Assembly (NCBI RefSeq): GCF_902833045.1
Contig: NZ_CADFDU010000005.1
Location: 583 to 64,582, forward strand
Direction of reading: 5' to 3'
Length of the DNA stretch: 64,000 nt
DNA from: Burkholderia sp. BCC0322
GTDB lineage: Bacteria; Pseudomonadota; Gammaproteobacteria; Burkholderiales; Burkholderiaceae
Every line of letters begins with the position of its first letter. Position 1 is the first letter of the stretch. Below are positions 1-10,154 of the stretch, in pieces. Position numbers and translations under genes: made by a program. The notes beneath the pieces are model-generated. The model had not been told where the DNA came from, made no database searches, and worked only from the letters and a program-made list of their open reading frames with translations.

Positions 1-10
1 CGCCAGACAA

Positions 11-87
11 TGGTGGGTCTGGTTGGATTCGAACCAACGACCCCCGCCTTATCAAGACGGTGCTCTAACCGACTGAGCTACAGACCC
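11..87 (-). tRNA. tRNA-Ile (GAT anticodon)
   Basis: The minus strand folds as a complete tRNA. It has a 5' GGGTCTG acceptor arm, D-arm TAGCTCAGTCGGTTAGAGC, anticodon loop TTGATAA with anticodon GAT, T-arm GGTTCGAATCC, and an encoded CCA end at the low-coordinate side. It lies in the spacer just downstream of the 16S gene, where Burkholderia rRNA operons normally carry tRNA-Ile and then tRNA-Ala. The rest of the operon (tRNA-Ala, 23S, 5S) would lie beyond the left edge. Confidence 0.97.
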
Positions 88-149
88 CTGAGTCTGTCTT
101 TAAATTTACAGCCGATAAGCGTGAGCGCTCAACTTTGCGAGAAGCTCTG

Positions 150-1685
<1,536 letters not shown>

Positions 1686-1851
1686 ACCTGTTACTGTTTT
1701 CGGTTCTTTCGAACCGGTCGCTCACTCAAAGCTGACAGGAATATGAATTGCTTCATAAACCTGACTTACTTTAGTGTGAGACTCTTGATACTTTTGCTAT
1801 CTGATCCGAGGATCAGCTCGCTTCCATCAAGCGCCCACACTTATCGGCTGT

Positions 1852-1867
1852 TAATTTTTAAAGAGCA
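1852..1867 (-). promoter_or_regulatory. boxA-like antitermination element of the rRNA leader
   Basis: On the minus strand the leader reads TGCTCTTTAAAAATTA. It closely matches the NusB/S10-binding boxA core (TGCTCTTTAA) used for ribosomal antitermination. It sits about 170 nt upstream of the 16S 5' end and about 60 nt downstream of the predicted promoter, the expected order. The role is inferred from the motif and position. Confidence 0.7.
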
Positions 1868-1926
1868 TTCTGCGAGGAACTTCGTGTTTCCCGGCAGCGC
1901 TGCGTTTTCAGCAGCAGAGAAGCGAG

Positions 1927-1955
1927 ATTATGAACCGTGTTTCGCAGCTCGTCAA
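1927..1955 (-). promoter_or_regulatory. rrn promoter (sigma-70, UP element)
   Basis: The minus strand has -35 TTGACG (1950-1955), an exact 17-nt spacer, and -10 CATAAT (1927-1932). An A/T-rich UP-like stretch (GTTAAAAAGTTG) lies immediately upstream. A GC-rich discriminator-like stretch (CTCGCTTC) follows. Transcription would start near 1920 and run through a leader of about 235 nt into 16S. Confidence 0.75.
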
Positions 1956-2136
1956 CAACTTTTTAACACCATCGTTGCGACTGCGGGGCTCAACTTCCAG
2001 GCCAGTTGCGCGCGCCAGACTGCCGCACACCACCAACCCTGCTTCCCTCTCCCGCGCCGCGTTTCCGTTAGCGCGAAAGAGGCGTGATTCTAAGCACCTG
2101 CCCCCAACCACACAAGCCCCTTTGTGAAAATATTTT

Positions 2137-2171
2137 GAAAAAGCCCCCGTGCGCTGTCGCGCACGGGGGCT
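2137..2171 (-). terminator. Rho-independent terminator insulating the rRNA operon
   Basis: A 13-bp perfect stem (AGCCCCCGTGCGC with GCGCACGGGGGCT) is followed on the minus strand by TTTTTCAAAATATTTTC. In that orientation it stops leftward transcription arriving from the 3-4 kb genes before it reaches the rrn promoter. The plus-strand side has no T tract, so it acts mainly on the minus strand. Confidence 0.8.
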
Positions 2172-2323
2172 GGGAGCTCGACGGGGCGCCCATCGCAACA
2201 CGGCCCACCCTCGATTGATGTGAAGTATGTCTCTCGCCGCCTATATAGGAACTCGCGGAACGGGCAGGAAATCGGGTGCCGTCGAGTATCATGCCGCGAC
2301 CGCACCACGCACTCCTATCCACG

Positions 2324-2761
2324 ATGAACAGCACCACTCAGCCCGGCGACGCCGACCTTCGCGACGAATATGCAGCGCTGCGCGAGCGCGCCATCATCCT
2401 GGAAGAACAGGCTCCGCCGCTTCTGCAACGCATCTCGGATGTATTGCCGCGGATCAGCGGCGAATCCGAACTGGCGGACGAGCACCGCGAGCGACTCGTC
2501 GGCGCGCGCAACGCAGCGATGGTCTCGATCGAAAACTATCAGCAGGCGATTCCATTCCTGCAGACGGCCGACTCGATCATCGAGCAACTCGACAAGACGC
2601 CCGAGCGCGACGAAGACATAGAGTGGCGTGAATCGCTGCTGCAACGACTCGACGAGCTGATCGACGTCGCCGTCGTGATGATCGACGATGCTGAAGGCTA
2701 CTTCGAACAGGCGCAAGCCTGCGACCTGTCCAGCGTGCCTAAAGCCATCCTCGAGGATTAA
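2324..2761 (+). CDS. Conserved hypothetical protein, helical, acidic
   Basis: The 145-residue product is rich in Glu, Asp, Leu and Arg, with heptad-like spacing that suggests long helices or a coiled coil through most of its length. There is no signal peptide and no membrane segment. I do not recognise a family. The start at 2324 (MNSTTQPG) is preferred over an in-frame ATG 16 codons earlier because that upstream extension is basic and low-complexity, unlike the rest. It stands alone, on the strand opposite to its neighbours, between the rRNA terminator and the DUF429 gene. Codon use looks native. Confidence 0.6.
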   Translation: MNSTTQPGDADLRDEYAALRERAIILEEQAPPLLQRISDVLPRISGESELADEHRERLVGARNAAMVSIENYQQAIPFLQTADSIIEQLDKTPERDEDIEWRESLLQRLDELIDVAVVMIDDAEGYFEQAQACDLSSVPKAILED

Positions 2762-2914
2762 GGAGCGCCGCTCGGGATCGCGTCGCGCACCCGCGTCATG
2801 TCGTGTGCGCCAACCATCCCGATGCTTGCCACGCCCTGGTCGTCACACAGGCCACACCCCTCCCGCAAAAGCTCGCCCTTTCTCTGCGCCTCTCGCCCAG
2901 GACGCGCGACGCTG

Positions 2915-3601
2915 TTACGGTGCATCGAGAACGATCGTCTCGCTCACGGTCGGCACGCGGATATATCCGCCCGCCGTATCGCCATACGCGTGCGCATTCC
3001 CGTCGATGACGAATTGCGCCGTCACCGCGCAAAGGGTCGCGTCTCGCGCATCGACGGATTTCAGCGCCGACACGTCGATCCCCAGTCGCTCCAGCAATTG
3101 CCGGCGCTGGTTGCGTTTCTGCTTCGCCGACGCAACATGCTTGCCCAGCATCGCGCAGGTGATCGCATGAGGATAGGTTTCGAAGCTGGCGCGTCCGCCC
3201 GCATAGTGCGCGCCGGTCAGCAGCGGATAGGTATCCGCGAGCGCGCGGTAGACCCGCTCTCCCATGAACATCCAGTCGAAGAAGCCTGACGTGCTCGCGA
3301 CCGCCTGCTGCCGCGACGGCGTCGGAAAGCACGAGATCCGTTCGCGTGCGAGCGCCTGTTCAGCCGCCCGGCGCCCGCTGCCCGTCCACCACAGGCTCGG
3401 TGCGTCGACACCGACGACCACGACATCATGGGCGAGACACAGCGCCGGCACCGCCTCGGGTGCGATCCGTTCCTCGCGGCAGACGACAGTGGGGCCGCGC
3501 AGGATCACGAGATCGCATTGCTTCTTTTCGCCGCCCACGTCGACACCCGCCACGGTCGGCGATCGACGCTCGGCGGATTCGATGGGTCGAGCCGATCGCA
3601 T
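2915..3601 (-). CDS. DUF429 family protein
   Basis: The 228-residue product has an RNase H/ribonuclease-like start: GVDVGG near residue 19 and GVDAPSLW near residue 64, both with conserved Asp. Further on are SCFPTPSR and a FETYPHA motif, all typical of DUF429 proteins. The function of the family is not established; a nuclease-like fold has been suggested for it. It starts only 9 nt after the stop of the upstream HD-hydrolase gene on the same strand, so the two are probably co-transcribed. No export signal is visible. Confidence 0.75.
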   Translation of the reverse strand: MRSARPIESAERRSPTVAGVDVGGEKKQCDLVILRGPTVVCREERIAPEAVPALCLAHDVVVVGVDAPSLWWTGSGRRAAEQALARERISCFPTPSRQQAVASTSGFFDWMFMGERVYRALADTYPLLTGAHYAGGRASFETYPHAITCAMLGKHVASAKQKRNQRRQLLERLGIDVSALKSVDARDATLCAVTAQFVIDGNAHAYGDTAGGYIRVPTVSETIVLDAP

Positions 3602-3610
3602 GCGGGCGCC

Positions 3611-4135
3611 TCAGTCCGCCGGCCGTGCGTCGTAGGCCGCGTCGAAGATCGCCTCGAGGCCGGGATGCACGCCGCGCATCGGGTCAACGACCGACTTCGC
3701 CCAGTCGAAGTACGCCTGCTTGCGCTCGAGCGGCCAGTCCGCGGGCGGATGCCGCGAGATGTCGCGCAGGTTGCAGATCTTGTCGGCCAGCTTCACGAGC
3801 TTCGCGCGCCGGCTGATGGTCGCCGCATGCTCGACCTGCAGGCGCTTGCGCTCCTCCTTCGGCAGCGACTTGTCGTCGGTGACTTCCATCACGATGTCCG
3901 CCACGTCCTTGCCGAACAGCCGCAGCAATTCCTGCTCGGTCGTCTCGGTATCCTCGACCGTGTCGTGCAGCACGGCCGCGACGATCACGCGCTCGTCCTC
4001 GACGCCGGCCTCGTTGGCCAGCACGTCGGCAAGCGCGATCGGATGATTGATGTACGGCGACGCTGCTTCGTCCTTGCGCCGCTGATTGCGATGCTTGTCC
4101 GCCGCGAACGCGATGGCGGCTACCAGCTTTTTCAT
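3611..4135 (-). CDS. HD-domain phosphohydrolase, MESH1/SpoT-hydrolase-like
   Basis: The 174-residue product is a single HD domain with ligands in RelA/SpoT hydrolase order: YINHP (His31), VLHDTVED (His57, Asp58, Glu61, Asp62) and KLADKICNL (Asp118). Stand-alone proteins of this type (MESH1) can remove the 3' pyrophosphate from (p)ppGpp; that activity is inferred here. There is no synthetase, TGS or ACT domain. The ATG at 4135 has a good ribosome binding site (GGGGGGAAT). A longer in-frame start at 4201 adds only a low-complexity leader. It is followed closely by the DUF429 gene. Confidence 0.8.
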   Translation of the reverse strand: MKKLVAAIAFAADKHRNQRRKDEAASPYINHPIALADVLANEAGVEDERVIVAAVLHDTVEDTETTEQELLRLFGKDVADIVMEVTDDKSLPKEERKRLQVEHAATISRRAKLVKLADKICNLRDISRHPPADWPLERKQAYFDWAKSVVDPMRGVHPGLEAIFDAAYDARPAD

Positions 4136-4255
4136 ATTCCCCCCCGTGTGGCCAGACCCGCGGCCGGCAGAACCGGCCGCGTGCATTTCGGAACCGCCCA
4201 TACTACCTGTACGCGATGACCCTGCCCGTGCGCCGGCATCCCCGCACGCCCCGCA

Positions 4256-7200
4256 TCACGCGCCCGCCGGCGTGCGCTGCAACTCGACCACGTTGACCCG
4301 TGCGCCGAATACGTCCCTCACGAGCGGCAGCAGGTGGTCGTGGTGCGTCAGGAACAGCACCTGGGTTCGCGTCGACAGATCGCGCAGCGCATCGAGGCCG
4401 GCCTTCGCGCGCGCATCGTCGAAGTTGATGAACAGGTCGTCGGCCACGAACGGCAGCGCGGTCCGGCTGCCGAGCTGCAGCTCCAGCGCCGCGATCCGCA
4501 GCGCGAGGAACAACTGGTCACGCGTTCCTTCGCTCAACCCGGCGACCTCGACCGATGCGCCCTTCGTCCGCCGTGCATACAGTGCAGGCGGCGTCCGTTC
4601 GGTATCGACGGTCAACCGCGCGAATTCGCCCAGCGTGAGCCCGGCGAAGATCTCGCCCGCGCGCCTGAGCATCGGCCCCTGCTTCTGGTCGCGATAGCGA
4701 TCCGTCGCCCACTTCAGCAACCGGCTCGCCGTGGCCGCCTCCAGATACTGTTCGGCTGCATCGCCCATCGCCGCCAGCGCTTCCTGCCGTTTCGACTCGG
4801 CGACGGCCGCGTTCGCGTGGCCGTCGATCGCGCCGAACGCCTGGTCGGCCACGACCTGCTGCCGTGAAAGCTCGTTCAGCCGCTTGCCGATATCGCCGAG
4901 CGACTGCTTCACGGCTTCGAGCTGCGCCGGTACGTCGGCGATGTCCTGCTCCGCGACTTCCGCTTCGACGGCCGACCGGGACAGGCCGTCACCATCGCGC
5001 ACCAGTGCCTCGTGCGCGGCATCGACCGCCTGCCGAAGCTGGCGCTGGCGATCCGAGCGTTCCGCCAGCGGCAATGCCGCGTCGATCGACGCTACGCCGG
5101 CCAGTTGCAGCAGCGGCTGGATGCGCGCATCGGCGCCAGCCACCGCGGCAGCCGCATCCGCGACCTTGCCGTCGGCCTGCCGCACGGCCTCGTCGGCACG
5201 ACCGATCGCACGCGCGATTTCCCTGGCGGCGGCGAGGCGCATCGTCAGCCGGCGCGCGACATCCGGCCAGTCGCCGCTCGTCAGCCATTCCGGCGCAAGC
5301 GCTTCGGCAAGCCGCCTTGCGCCAGCCTCGAGCGCGGCCAGCTCCGCGCGGATCGCGGCAATCCGGTTGCGCGGCGCGTCGGCATCCGCCAGTTCGGCCA
5401 TCACCGCGTTGGCGAGCCCGAGCGCGCCTTCCGCCGCAGCCAGCGTCGCCGCGCTCGCGGACAGCTTTGCGTCGGCCAGCGCGTCTTGCCATTGCGCATG
5501 CCACGCATCGTAGGCCGTCTGCGCGTGGCCGACGCGCGACTGCGCCGTCGCGCATCCGCGTTCGGCTTCCCGCGCGCGATCTTCAAGGCTGTCCCGTTGC
5601 GCGAGCGCTTTCTCGGCCGACTGTACGAAGGTCTCGGCAATCGCGACGAGCGCCGCCAGGCCGTCCGACTCGCCGCCTCGCGACACGGTGCGCAGCGCCG
5701 CGCGCAACGCGGTTTCGGCACCGGCCCGTGCGGCGCGAATCGTGTCGAATTCGCGGCGCTGACGGTCGAGGTCGGCCTGCGCGGCGAACACCATGTCGCG
5801 CTTTGCAAGCCAGTCGCCCATCGTCGCCAGCGGCATGCCGGGCACCGCGGCCGCCGTCGCGAGCGCGGCCCATGCGTCGCGATGCGCGGTGAGCTCACGC
5901 TCGCGCTCGTCCAATGCAGCCTGCCTGCGCGTCACGCCGGCGCGTGCGGATTCGACCTGCTGACGCAACGACTGCAACGTCGCCGCCGCCTGCGTCGTGC
6001 CGAGCTGTGCATCGACGAGTTCGTCAGCAAGGCGAATCGCGTCGTCGACCGCAGGTGCGCCCGATGCGAGATCGACCGCGCCGCTGCGGATATCGCCCCA
6101 CGCGCCGTCGCGCCGCGCACGCGCCGCCAGCACGTCGGCGGTCGTGACGACCTTGTGGTTCTCCGCGAAGTGTTTCTCCTGCAGTTCGAGCCGCTCGAGC
6201 TCTTCGAGCGCGCCGTCCCGCCCGTCGCGTGCAGCAGCGACCGCGCTCGCACGTTCGCTGTCTTCCTTCAGCAGCGTGCCGAGCCGCGCCGCCGACGGCA
6301 CGTCGAGCGCACGCAGCGCGTCGACCGGCATGCGCCACTGGCCGAGCGCATCGAGCGCGCCGGACAGTGTGCGGTCAGCAGCGGCGATTTCATGTTCGAG
6401 TGCCTGCTCGCGCTGGCCACTATTGCGAAAGCCTTGCGCATCGGCCAGCGCCGCACGCAGCGCCTCCGGCACATCGACGGTCGGCAGGCGCGCCTGTTGT
6501 TCCTTTACCTGGGCAAGCTCGCGCGTGCGTTCGTCGAGCGATTCGCGCGCGCCGGCAAGCGCCTGGTGCAGCGCACCGTGTTCGCGCAACAGGTTTGCAA
6601 CGGTCTTCAGCGACAACGCGGTCGGCAGCGATGCACGCAGCGACGCTTCGTCGGTCGGCCAGCCGAGCTGGGCGGCCGCAGCGAACGCGGCGGACAGGTG
6701 CCGCTCGACATCCGCGCCGAGCAGCAGCAGATCCTGCGCGTGATTCATGCACGCACCGCGCAACCGATCGAGCGCTTCGATGTCGGTTTCGAGCGCCAGC
6801 GTGTCGGCGTCGGCGTCGATCGCATCGCGCGCCTGTCGTTTTGCGAGCAGATCGGCACGCCGTTCCTCGAGCACCTTCTGTTCGGCCGCGAGATCGCCCT
6901 GCGCCTTCAGCAGATCCGCATACGCGGTGGGTGGCAACTCGACGACCGCGCCCAGTTCCGCCAGCGCGGCGTCCTTGACCGTCAGTTCCTTCAGGTAGGG
7001 CGCGAGCCGTCGCACGCGTTCGAGCTTCGAACGCAGGGCTTCAAGCCGACGCTGTTCCGCGCGTGCCTGCTCGATCTGCTGTTCGACCGCTTCACGCGCG
7101 TCCTTGCGTTCGACCCAGTCGCGGGTGCGCACCTGAACCGTCTTCAGTTCGGTCACGGCTTCGTTGAACGACGCTTCCGCGAGTGCAAACGCGCTGCCGC

Positions 7201-7726
7201 TGCGGCGCGGCGCCCAGAGCTCGACCGCACGCGCATCGAGCTCCTCGCGCACCGGCCCGAGACTGCCGACACCGGCAGCCGATTCGAACAGCACCTGGCC
7301 GAGCTTGTCGGATGCGTCGAGAATGCTCCGGCCGCCGTCGACCAGACGTCCGTGATCGAGCCCGAACATCTGTTCGAAAAATTCGCGCGTGGCGCCGTCG
7401 AGCACGGCGGCCAGATAGTCGTCGGGCAACTTGTCGTCAGCGGGCGTGCGCAGCGGACTGCGCCCGCGCGCACGGTGGAACGCGAGTTCGCCCGTGCCGC
7501 TCTCCAGCACGCCGCCGATCCGCAGTTCGGGCGTACTGTGCAGGAAATCCAGCGGCGTCTGCAGCTTCATCCCGAACAGCAGCTCCGACACGGCCATGCG
7601 GATCGTCGACTTGCCGGCCTCGTTCGGCCCCACGATCACATGGAAATCCTCGCCGGCCGACGGGAAACGCAGCGTCTCGTCGGTGAACTTGCCGTACTTG
7701 ATCAGATCGAGCTGATTGATCCGCAT
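4256..7726 (-). CDS. SbcC/YhaN-like SMC-type ATPase
   Basis: The 1,156-residue product begins with a Walker A loop, GPNEAGKST (33-41). More than 900 residues of Ala/Glu/Arg-rich coiled coil follow. It ends with the ABC signature LSEGTRDQ (about 1064), Walker B LPFVADD (about 1091-1097) and an H-loop FLTHHDHL (about 1122-1129). This is the Rad50/SbcC architecture, closest to the YhaN subgroup. With the nuclease encoded just upstream (stop 7730, 3-nt gap) it should form an SbcCD-like complex that processes DNA ends or hairpins in the cytoplasm. I see no Cys-X-X-Cys zinc hook in the middle, another YhaN-like trait. Confidence 0.88.
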   Translation of the reverse strand: MRINQLDLIKYGKFTDETLRFPSAGEDFHVIVGPNEAGKSTIRMAVSELLFGMKLQTPLDFLHSTPELRIGGVLESGTGELAFHRARGRSPLRTPADDKLPDDYLAAVLDGATREFFEQMFGLDHGRLVDGGRSILDASDKLGQVLFESAAGVGSLGPVREELDARAVELWAPRRSGSAFALAEASFNEAVTELKTVQVRTRDWVERKDAREAVEQQIEQARAEQRRLEALRSKLERVRRLAPYLKELTVKDAALAELGAVVELPPTAYADLLKAQGDLAAEQKVLEERRADLLAKRQARDAIDADADTLALETDIEALDRLRGACMNHAQDLLLLGADVERHLSAAFAAAAQLGWPTDEASLRASLPTALSLKTVANLLREHGALHQALAGARESLDERTRELAQVKEQQARLPTVDVPEALRAALADAQGFRNSGQREQALEHEIAAADRTLSGALDALGQWRMPVDALRALDVPSAARLGTLLKEDSERASAVAAARDGRDGALEELERLELQEKHFAENHKVVTTADVLAARARRDGAWGDIRSGAVDLASGAPAVDDAIRLADELVDAQLGTTQAAATLQSLRQQVESARAGVTRRQAALDERERELTAHRDAWAALATAAAVPGMPLATMGDWLAKRDMVFAAQADLDRQRREFDTIRAARAGAETALRAALRTVSRGGESDGLAALVAIAETFVQSAEKALAQRDSLEDRAREAERGCATAQSRVGHAQTAYDAWHAQWQDALADAKLSASAATLAAAEGALGLANAVMAELADADAPRNRIAAIRAELAALEAGARRLAEALAPEWLTSGDWPDVARRLTMRLAAAREIARAIGRADEAVRQADGKVADAAAAVAGADARIQPLLQLAGVASIDAALPLAERSDRQRQLRQAVDAAHEALVRDGDGLSRSAVEAEVAEQDIADVPAQLEAVKQSLGDIGKRLNELSRQQVVADQAFGAIDGHANAAVAESKRQEALAAMGDAAEQYLEAATASRLLKWATDRYRDQKQGPMLRRAGEIFAGLTLGEFARLTVDTERTPPALYARRTKGASVEVAGLSEGTRDQLFLALRIAALELQLGSRTALPFVADDLFINFDDARAKAGLDALRDLSTRTQVLFLTHHDHLLPLVRDVFGARVNVVELQRTPAGA

Positions 7727-7729
7727 CGC

Positions 7730-8980
7730 TTACTCCCCCCTCGCCAGCCGCGCAAGCAGCGCAGGCCCGACCTGCTCGACGAGTGCGGTAAGCTCGCCCG
7801 CACGTGCCATCGTCAACAACGGCACCTCTTCCTTCACGTCGCTGCGCACCTTGCCGACGAACGGCTTCAGGTCGCGTTCAAGCAGTTCGAGGAAATCCGG
7901 ATCGCGCGCGGCGTCGGCCAGGATCTGCTTCAGGTCCTCCAGCGCTTCAAGCTGCTCGCTTTCGCCCGGCTGGTGATCGGCCGCGGACGTCTCGAGACGG
8001 ACCTTCTCGAGCCACAACCGCTCGTTGCCGATGATGCCGATCTGGTTCAGCACCTCCGCGCGCAACTGCGGCGCGCGGCCGAAAAAGAGGCCATGCGCGC
8101 GTGTGCGTCCCGTGACGGTCACGCGCACCGCGCGTGGCACATGGCCATCGACGGTCAGCAGCGCTTCCAGCGACTGGCCGATCTTTCTCGACAGGTCGGC
8201 AACGGTATCGCAATCGGACGCGTCGACCGACACGGCTTCCCAGCGCAGCACGTCGAGATACAGGCGCTCGACCTGCGTGCGGCCTTGCTCGACCGTCACG
8301 AGCACCGCACCGCGGCGGCCCGTCTCGCGAATATGACGCCCCTGCAGGTTGCCGGGAAACACCACCGTGGACGGCCCCGACCATTGCTGGAATTCGTGCA
8401 CGTGGCCAAGCGCCCAGTAGTCGTAGCCTTTCGCGTGCAGTTCGGCCAGCGTGCACGGCGCATAGTTCGCGTGCGCCGCATAGCCTTCGAGCGCCGTGTG
8501 CAGCACGCCGATGTTGTAGTAGCCGGGCACCGGGTCCGGATAGCCGATCGCGAGATTGTCGACGACAGCCTTGTCCTTGAAGCTCTGCCCGTGCAGCGCA
8601 ACGTCGAATTCCGGCAGCGTGTGGGTTTCCGCCTTGCGGTGGCTGAACACGGTGACGTTGTCGGGCAGCGTCAGCTTCTTCGTCATCTCGCTTTCGGCAT
8701 CGTGGTTGCCGCCGAGGACGAACGCGCGGATACCGGCCTTGCGCAGGCGCCCCATCTGCTGGCCAAAGAAGATGCCCGTGTTGTGATCCTTCCAGTCGCC
8801 GTCGTAGAGGTCGCCCGCGATCACGAGGAACGCAACTTCCTCTTCGATCGCGCGATCCACGAGCTGGCGCAGCGCCTCGCGCGACGCGTTGCGCAACTGC
8901 GCGGCCGGCGCGTCGGGGTACGCGCTCAGGCCGTGCAACGGGCTGTCAAGGTGTATGTCTGCCGCGTGGATGAACTTCAC
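7730..8980 (-). CDS. DNA repair exonuclease, SbcD/YhaO-like
   Basis: The 416-residue metallophosphoesterase has the Mre11/SbcD motifs in order: HAADIHLDSP (Asp8, His10), AGDLYDGD (Asp57), LGGNHDAE (Asn92, His93) and ALGHVHEF. The start is GTG at 8980, with GAGGA six bases upstream. The gene is immediately upstream of the YhaN-like ATPase and on the same strand, so the two form an operon encoding a nuclease-ATPase complex. The C-terminal 150 residues carry the capping/ATPase-binding region expected of the family. Confidence 0.88.
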   Translation of the reverse strand: MKFIHAADIHLDSPLHGLSAYPDAPAAQLRNASREALRQLVDRAIEEEVAFLVIAGDLYDGDWKDHNTGIFFGQQMGRLRKAGIRAFVLGGNHDAESEMTKKLTLPDNVTVFSHRKAETHTLPEFDVALHGQSFKDKAVVDNLAIGYPDPVPGYYNIGVLHTALEGYAAHANYAPCTLAELHAKGYDYWALGHVHEFQQWSGPSTVVFPGNLQGRHIRETGRRGAVLVTVEQGRTQVERLYLDVLRWEAVSVDASDCDTVADLSRKIGQSLEALLTVDGHVPRAVRVTVTGRTRAHGLFFGRAPQLRAEVLNQIGIIGNERLWLEKVRLETSAADHQPGESEQLEALEDLKQILADAARDPDFLELLERDLKPFVGKVRSDVKEEVPLLTMARAGELTALVEQVGPALLARLARGE

Positions 8981-9044
8981 GAAGATTCCTCTGTGTCATG
9001 ACGATGGGGCCTGCGATCGCCGTGCGATGCCGCCAGCCGGGCCG

Positions 9045-9344
9045 TCAGTCGCAATCCTGGTAGCCGCCGAATTCGCCGCAATGGATACGGCGAAACATAT
9101 ACGTTGTCGGTGAGCCATCCTTGTCGAGTGCGGCGAACAAACGCGCCCACTCGGCGCCCTCGTCGAGTCCGGTCGATTCACGAATCGACGCAACCGCCTG
9201 CGGGCCGAGCGCGGTCAGTTCGCCTGCACCCGCACGACCGATGAACGTTGCACCGTCGCCGCAACACGCGCAGCGCGCGTCAGAGCAGATCACGCTGCCC
9301 GTTGCCAGCGGGTCGGGATGGTACCTGAAAGCGGGTAACGACAT
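9045..9344 (-). CDS. Short CbrC (UPF0167) family protein
   Basis: The 99-residue product starts with LPAFRYHPDPLATGSV, followed by a Cys cluster (CSDARCACCG). It ends with RRIHCGEFGGYQDCD. Both ends match CbrC/UPF0167 proteins. Those are usually nearly twice as long, with a central Cys-rich segment (CPWC type) that is absent here. The middle (residues 40-80) is a short Ala/Leu-rich linker. Either this is a compact subfamily or an in-frame internal deletion fixed in this lineage. The biochemical role of the family is unclear. Confidence 0.65.
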   Translation of the reverse strand: MSLPAFRYHPDPLATGSVICSDARCACCGDGATFIGRAGAGELTALGPQAVASIRESTGLDEGAEWARLFAALDKDGSPTTYMFRRIHCGEFGGYQDCD

Positions 9345-9422
9345 GAGGCGCTCCGTCGATCCGGATGGTGGGGACGCACGCGATGCGAATTCGAACGGCC
9401 ATTGTGCCGCAACCCGGCCGCG

Positions 9423-10031
9423 TTACTGCGGAACCTCAGCCTCGACGAATGTGCCGTTCACGAAACGATAGACGCGATGCGTTGCACCGCCGCGCGCGAG
9501 ATATTCCCACCGGATGTCGATGCCGACCGGGCCGTCGCGCCACGTGATCGCCAGGTAGGGCGATTGCGCTCCATCATCGGTTTCGAGCGAAACGGAGTCG
9601 ACGCAGCTTTGCACCGGCAGCGAGAAACGCGGCACCGCACGGGCGCCGTGCAGTTCCAGCACGTACAGCGCCCCTTCTTCGCCCGCGCCGCAATATCCGG
9701 TCGGGCGGCTGTTCGACGAGCGATTGACGACGACCAGCAGATAGTCTTTACCGTCGATCCGCTTCGTATGGTCCGACGGGAACGCGACACTCGATGCATC
9801 GCGCAATGCGTGGCGGAGCGCGGCCGGCACGATGAGTGCCGATTTCTCGTGGCGGCCTGCATCGACCTCGACCAGCCGCGGGCGCACCCATTCGATTTCG
9901 TGACCGCTGGCGAGCCGCACCGATTCGGGTGCCGGCGTTTCGGCGATGGCGACGGTGGCATTCGAGACCAGCAACGCCAGTGCCGCGAGCTTCAACGCAA
10001 TCGATTTCGTCGAGATGATCCGTGTCCACAT
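9423..10031 (-). CDS. Exported hypothetical protein
   Basis: From the ATG at 10031 the 202-residue product has a basic N-terminus, a hydrophobic stretch (ALKLAALALLVS) and a likely signal-peptidase site after AIA-ET, so it should be periplasmic. The mature part has alternating beta-strand-like segments, one Cys in GYCGAG and one in VQSCVDS that could form a disulfide, and a terminal FVNGTFVEAEVPQ. I do not recognise the family. A longer in-frame start at 10133 would bury the signal peptide, so the shorter start is preferred although its ribosome binding site is weak. Confidence 0.6.
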   Translation of the reverse strand: MWTRIISTKSIALKLAALALLVSNATVAIAETPAPESVRLASGHEIEWVRPRLVEVDAGRHEKSALIVPAALRHALRDASSVAFPSDHTKRIDGKDYLLVVVNRSSNSRPTGYCGAGEEGALYVLELHGARAVPRFSLPVQSCVDSVSLETDDGAQSPYLAITWRDGPVGIDIRWEYLARGGATHRVYRFVNGTFVEAEVPQ

Positions 10032-10154
10032 GAATCGCGCAGGATAGTCGTGAAATTCACCGCATGCGCCGGCATGCCGTGCTAGCAGTTCCATTTCAGG
10101 GTCGCCCGGCGTACCTCGTTCGTCACGACACACGCGGGCGACCGCGACGTGCCG

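Noticed and set aside
5012-9001. A 1,329-codon plus-strand open frame opposite the SbcC/SbcD-like genes
   Set aside because: It is a by-product of high-GC third-position bias. It is Arg/Gln/His-rich without domains, and the minus-strand genes have clear motifs.
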